Assembly: GCA_016283985.1 (NCBI GenBank)
Contig: JAEENZ010000203.1
Location: 1 to 6,732 of the forward strand
DNA: 6,732 nucleotides
Reading direction: 5' to 3'
Origin: Bacteroidales bacterium
Lineage (GTDB): Bacteria; Bacteroidota; Bacteroidia; Bacteroidales; UBA932
Shown here: piece after piece, positions 3,764-6,732 of the stretch
Numbering within the stretch: the stretch's first letter is position 1
How the letters are laid out: the number at the start of each line of letters is the position of its first letter
Made by a program: the position numbers and the translations under genes
The notes under the pieces: generated by a model
Databases searched by the model: none
What the model was told of the DNA's origin: nothing
What the model saw: the letters and a program-made list of their open reading frames with translations, nothing else

Positions 3764-6469
3764 TCACTCGTAGGTAATCGTGAGTGAAGTCATTCTTATC
3801 TGAGCCGTGGATGAAATAGTGACGCTAGAAGCACTTCCACTCCACGTTCCGGTAGAGCCAGAATAAGAATAACTACCTGTATCGGCACTTGCATTACCAG
3901 GCCCATATTTTGATGTTCCAGAAGCGGTGCACGTAAATGAAATACCCGTAATCGTATGGGTGCTACTGGACACAGTCATAGACTGATTAGCATATACCTG
4001 ATAATAGGAATCATTGTTCATAGTTGTCATCTCAACAGTGATCCCGTCCTTTGTAACTGTCGTTTCACCTGTATCAATTCCAGGAGTGAATGTGACGGTC
4101 GAAGTACCACTAGCAGGATTTACAGTAATATCGAAAGTATCCGTCTTTGTAATACCATCTTCTGTATAAGAAACGGTAACAGTCTTGTTGCCGGCAGTTG
4201 CGACCTGGGTGGTAAAATCGGTAGTTGCTGAAGATGTCACATCTGCGGTCGTTGCATCGCTATAAGTGGCGGTAACAACCATCCCTGTGGCGTCGAACGC
4301 GTCACCAACTGTATAGGTGGTCTTGGAAGGAGGAGTAACAGTGATTGAAGACAGGGTCTTAGTTGGAGTGCTGCTTCCACCCTGCTTTACATAGAATTCA
4401 AGAGCAACTGCACCGTTAGATGTACTCACATAGCCGCGCCAATCCTGGTTATTATACTTAGAGAAGTACCTGACAGTATAGGTGTCTTTAGTTTTCATGT
4501 ATCCAACACTATCAAACTCCCAAACATTTCTGGCTCCTGAGCCAACACGAATGTTATTGTTGCTGCTGGAAGCAGCGGTTGTATTGCAATACAAGTATAT
4601 AGTTGCATTATTAGCCGGAGAGAAGGAATAACCAGTGCTTGTGTCACCAGTCACTTTCCACTGGAGATTAGCGCCAGGAAGATTAGTGAGCGCGTCGCCC
4701 GTAATGGAAACGGCCTCGGCCGCAGGAGCGCTATCTGTACCATTATCATTAGTTACCGCATAGCCGCCACCAACAATTACGAAAACATCGCTAGTAGTAA
4801 TGGAACCAATGGCCGTCTTGACCCACCGCTCGGCAGTAGGATCAACGACAACGATTTCATACGATGCCTCGGAAGCAGAATAGGTGCTATTACCGGCAAA
4901 AGAGGCAGTAATAATCGCCGTGCCCGCGGAAACAATACTAACCGCTCCCGTAGAAGCATTCACCTCAGCGACACCAGAGGCGCTGGAAGAATAGGTCACG
5001 GATACACCGTAAGGATTCGAAAGTTCAGGGGCCGTAAATGTTTCACCGAGATTGACCGTGTAAGATGCTTCAGGGAAAGAGAGATTGGCAGAAGGCAGAC
5101 CAGCACGATAGAACATGACATCAGCCATATTGTTCTGAGCGGCATAGCAAGAGAATAGCTTATTATTAGAGTTATATCTAATAGTATTCCTCGTATTGGT
5201 CCCCTGTGCCACCACTGCGGCGACACCATTAGCGTCGATGCTGACACTCCATGACGCATTGTCATCAATTTCGGCATTGGAGTGCATATTATTGCTACTG
5301 CTGGATGCCGCCGCGATGTATTTTCCAATCTGGTCACCATTCAAGCACCTCAGAGCAAACGTGTTGTCCTTGGAACCAGCCACAACCTCAAACACCTGAA
5401 CACTGGCATTGGCAGTCAAGGCTCCGTTATTTAAAACCACCTCAACCTCACCGCGGTTGTTGCTATTTTGCGTAGTACTCATTGCGACAGTGTATTCAGG
5501 AGCCGCAATAACAACCTTATCGCCAACAGCCAAAGCATCCTTTACGAGAATCCATGAGAAAGCAGTAGGATCAACAGGGTCGATGGTCTCGATTTCTTCA
5601 AATGCCGCCTTAGCAAGATTGATATTCACAGGAACGAAATCGTTGTTCACGCAGTCGAAAGGAGTGGCGGAGGAAGTAATGGTATAGGTGCCCTTGGTGG
5701 TCTCAATCTCGAACTTCACATTGGTATAACTCTGCTTGGCAAGGCAGACATAAATCTGGCCCTCAAACTTCTGCTTATCCGTCGGTTTCGAGTTACCAAG
5801 GGCAAGAGCATTCGTAAGAGTGAGAGTAATCGGGTCGGAATCGGCGGCTTCAGTATATGTGATGTTGTCTCCTGTCAGATCAGTGACCTGGCTTCCCGTA
5901 AACTTCGTATTGGCAGACGGAGTGACCGTAACAGACTTGACGCTCTCATCTCCATCAAGGCCGGTGTGATAAATGTTAAGTGCAAGGGCGGACGCAACAG
6001 GATAGAGCGAAATAAGAGCCTTGTTATCAGCAGAAACCGTTCCCTTGGCGACCATCGGATAGTTGTAGCCGTTCAGTTCACCAGGATTCTTTTGAGTTTG
6101 ATTCTTGGAGATATAGACGCTCACCTTCTCTGGGCCAGCCGTATTCTTATCATAATAAGGATAGTGAGCATAAATCTCCTCCGTAGCCTCAGGTACTTCA
6201 ATGACTAAATCCTCTCCGGCCGCATAAGTAGCAAGAAGGTTGGTTTCGTCGACATCATTGAAGATACTGATCTTATCATTGGCAGTCCAAATAATATTCT
6301 CGTGATTAGTATCAAGGGTAGTACGGGTATCGATACTGGTCTTGACCGTAATGGTCTTCATCTTTCCGGAGACATTGTCATCCTTCTGGATGTCTTTTTC
6401 CTTCGTGCAAGAAGAGAATGCCGTTGCCAAGGTGGCAAGGACCATTAAACTAGTGAAAATCTTTTTCAT
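3764..6469 (-). CDS. Large multidomain lipoprotein with fimbrillin-like and Ig-like domains
   Basis: The protein is 901 residues from the ATG at 6469. I prefer this to the ATG at 6475 because GGAGG (6481-6477) is then 7 nt upstream rather than 1. Residues 1-20 are a lipoprotein signal (MKKIFTSLMVLATLATAFSS) with Cys21 for lipidation; the charged KEKDIQKDD after it may favour outer-membrane or surface display. Residues about 38-290 resemble fimbrillin/Mfa-like N-terminal regions (TSIDTRTTLDT, WTANDKISIF, YAHYPYY, PVASALALNI). Residues about 304-457 and 547-697 are two copies of one beta-rich module (opening WxLVK/WVK, AASSSSNN/AASSSNNN, ending MFYRAG/EFYVKQG). Residues about 461-543 are a Big_2-like Ig domain and about 706-786 a Big_3-like domain (YTVGDAFDATGMVVTATYSD). 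Residues about 790-901 are a C-terminal beta module ending TITYE. No catalytic motif is visible here; this part probably anchors and extends the nuclease encoded after the TGA. Binding targets are unknown. Confidence 0.85.
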   Translation of the reverse strand: MKKIFTSLMVLATLATAFSSCTKEKDIQKDDNVSGKMKTITVKTSIDTRTTLDTNHENIIWTANDKISIFNDVDETNLLATYAAGEDLVIEVPEATEEIYAHYPYYDKNTAGPEKVSVYISKNQTQKNPGELNGYNYPMVAKGTVSADNKALISLYPVASALALNIYHTGLDGDESVKSVTVTPSANTKFTGSQVTDLTGDNITYTEAADSDPITLTLTNALALGNSKPTDKQKFEGQIYVCLAKQSYTNVKFEIETTKGTYTITSSATPFDCVNNDFVPVNINLAKAAFEEIETIDPVDPTAFSWILVKDALAVGDKVVIAAPEYTVAMSTTQNSNNRGEVEVVLNNGALTANASVQVFEVVAGSKDNTFALRCLNGDQIGKYIAAASSSSNNMHSNAEIDDNASWSVSIDANGVAAVVAQGTNTRNTIRYNSNNKLFSCYAAQNNMADVMFYRAGLPSANLSFPEASYTVNLGETFTAPELSNPYGVSVTYSSSASGVAEVNASTGAVSIVSAGTAIITASFAGNSTYSASEASYEIVVVDPTAERWVKTAIGSITTSDVFVIVGGGYAVTNDNGTDSAPAAEAVSITGDALTNLPGANLQWKVTGDTSTGYSFSPANNATIYLYCNTTAASSSNNNIRVGSGARNVWEFDSVGYMKTKDTYTVRYFSKYNNQDWRGYVSTSNGAVALEFYVKQGGSSTPTKTLSSITVTPPSKTTYTVGDAFDATGMVVTATYSDATTADVTSSATTDFTTQVATAGNKTVTVSYTEDGITKTDTFDITVNPASGTSTVTFTPGIDTGETTVTKDGITVEMTTMNNDSYYQVYANQSMTVSSSTHTITGISFTCTASGTSKYGPGNASADTGSYSYSGSTGTWSGSASSVTISSTAQIRMTSLTITYE

Positions 6470-6476
6470 GGTCATT

Positions 6477-6481
6477 CCTCC
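6477..6481 (-). promoter_or_regulatory. Strong ribosome binding site for the lipoprotein
   Basis: GGAGG (6481-6477) directly follows the TAA stop of the small upstream gene and sits 7 nt before the ATG at 6469, against 1 nt before the alternative ATG at 6475. It therefore decides the start. So strong a Shine-Dalgarno site stands out in this window, where other starts have weaker or no such site, and fits efficient translation of the second gene of the operon. Confidence 0.75.
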
Positions 6482-6643
6482 TTATTCAAGTCCGTAACCA
6501 TCTTCGGGATCGTCGGTAGACCAAGTTGACCCCTCCTTGATAGATTTGTCCCAACTCCCATCAGGACTCGTCAGAAAATTCTCCTCGAACCTTACCACGA
6601 GGAGTTCGGCCTCGGGGGCCGAATACAGAAGTTTTTTGTTCAT
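6482..6643 (-). CDS. Small conserved-looking protein of unknown function (53 aa), upstream of the lipoprotein
   Basis: The frame runs from ATG at 6643-6641 to TAA at 6484-6482. The protein begins MNKKLLYSAPEAELLVVRFE, continues with ENFLTSPDGSW, and ends in an acidic tail (STDDPEDGYGLE). There is no signal peptide, no cysteine and no transmembrane segment. The plan of a basic start, a P-E-hydrophobic strand, an S/T-rich middle and an acidic, glycine-containing tail resembles short proteins often found ahead of fimbrillin-like lipoproteins in Bacteroidales; I know no function for these. It is the first gene after a perfect -7 box and ends 12 bases before the lipoprotein ATG, so the two are almost certainly co-transcribed. 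No SD is visible at its own start, where the leader is AT-rich. It might be a secreted or modified peptide, a leader controlling the next gene, or simply an uncharacterised small protein. Confidence 0.65.
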   Translation of the reverse strand: MNKKLLYSAPEAELLVVRFEENFLTSPDGSWDKSIKEGSTWSTDDPEDGYGLE

Positions 6644-6653
6644 AACGTTATGA
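6640..6653. promoter_or_regulatory. Perfect 14-bp palindrome covering the small gene's start codon
   Basis: TCATAACGTTATGA reads the same on both strands, and its minus-strand second ATG is not the start: the start codon is the ATG at 6643-6641. The half-site CATAAC occurs once more on the minus strand at 6680-6675, 33 bp upstream. With no loop it is a better candidate for a dimeric DNA-binding protein than for an RNA hairpin. A regulatory role is inferred only. Confidence 0.35.
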
Positions 6654-6706
6654 TTTATTAGTACTTACTCGCGTGTTATGTCTTAATTTGGCTAATACCC
6701 GAATTG

Positions 6707-6714
6707 CAAAGTTA
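6707..6714 (-). promoter_or_regulatory. -7 box of the small gene/lipoprotein-nuclease operon
   Basis: TAACTTTG (6714-6707, minus strand) is a perfect TAnnTTTG box. Transcription would begin near 6700 and give a leader of about 57 nt to the ATG at 6643. The matching -33 TTTG would lie at about 6735, just outside the window, so only half of the promoter can be judged. Confidence 0.6.
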
Positions 6715-6732
6715 CGAATAATTACCGAAAAA

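Larger units (their letters stand above)
2573..6469 (-). pseudogene. Whole surface-lipoprotein nuclease gene, interrupted by one in-frame TGA
   Basis: Read through the TGA at 3766-3764, the frame runs 1299 codons from the ATG at 6469 to TAA at 2573: lipoprotein signal, fimbrillin-like region, two related beta modules, two Ig-like domains, C-terminal beta module, FN3-like domain, NUC endonuclease. Bacteroidales nucleases often carry such Ig/FN3 stalks on one chain. No base is gained or lost, both halves are otherwise intact, and the terminator comes only after the second half. A nonsense substitution, read-through or a sequencing error all fit. The other stop codons in this window are TAA or TAG, but one in-frame TGA in about 1700 codons argues against genome-wide recoding. 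Confidence 0.65.

Noticed and set aside
3764..3766. Selenocysteine at the in-frame UGA, or a recoded genetic code
   Set aside because: No hairpin lies immediately 3' of the UGA and the linker position has no redox role. Only one in-frame TGA occurs in about 1700 codons of well-supported genes, so general reassignment is unlikely.
6470..6475. Lipoprotein start at the ATG at 6475 (adding Met-Thr)
   Set aside because: GGAGG would be only 1 nt away, against 7 nt for the ATG at 6469, and MKKI is the usual beginning of such a signal peptide.

Overview
The window looks like a Bacteroidales (Bacteroidota) chromosome, probably from an uncultured gut-type lineage. Four points support this: promoters with the Bacteroidota sigma pattern (TTTG/TTG, about 20 bp, then TAnnTTTG); weak or absent Shine-Dalgarno sites at several starts; a large MKK-type lipoprotein with a fimbrillin-like N-terminus and Ig-like modules; and a toxin-antitoxin pair of a type common in Bacteroides and Prevotella relatives. 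I cannot name the genus. Every convincing gene lies on the minus strand, so the story reads from right to left.

Right part (6732 to 2573): a perfect -7 box near the right edge drives a 53-codon small gene of unknown function (6643-6482). Twelve bases after it, behind a strong GGAGG site, starts a lipoprotein gene (6469-3764). It encodes a lipoprotein signal peptide, a fimbrillin-like region, two copies of a carbohydrate-binding-like or trefoil-like module, two bacterial Ig-like domains and a C-terminal beta module. The frame stops at TGA (3766-3764) but continues without another stop for 396 codons, through an FN3-like domain and a DNA/RNA non-specific endonuclease domain (SRGH, NQAPQ, FNxGxW), to TAA at 2573. 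The downstream part has no ATG or GTG start and no signal peptide. The best reading is one surface-lipoprotein nuclease of about 1298 residues interrupted by a single in-frame UGA. This could be a recent nonsense mutation, programmed or leaky read-through, or a base error. A rho-independent terminator (2561-2531) closes the unit.

Middle (2530 to 2089): about 440 bases without a convincing gene. They hold one candidate promoter and several hairpins, so a non-coding RNA is possible but unproven.

Toxin-antitoxin operon (2088 to 670): a promoter overlapped by a perfect 8+8 bp inverted repeat, then a 117-aa MqsR-like toxin, then, after 2 bp, a 331-aa antitoxin with an MqsA-like HTH region and a C-terminal Panacea/SocA (DUF4065) domain. 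The antitoxin probably binds the inverted repeat and autoregulates the operon.

Left part (669 to 1): about 670 bases without a gene. It holds three imperfect 37-bp tandem repeats, a run of three hairpins, and a good Bacteroidota promoter firing leftward into a gene outside the window.
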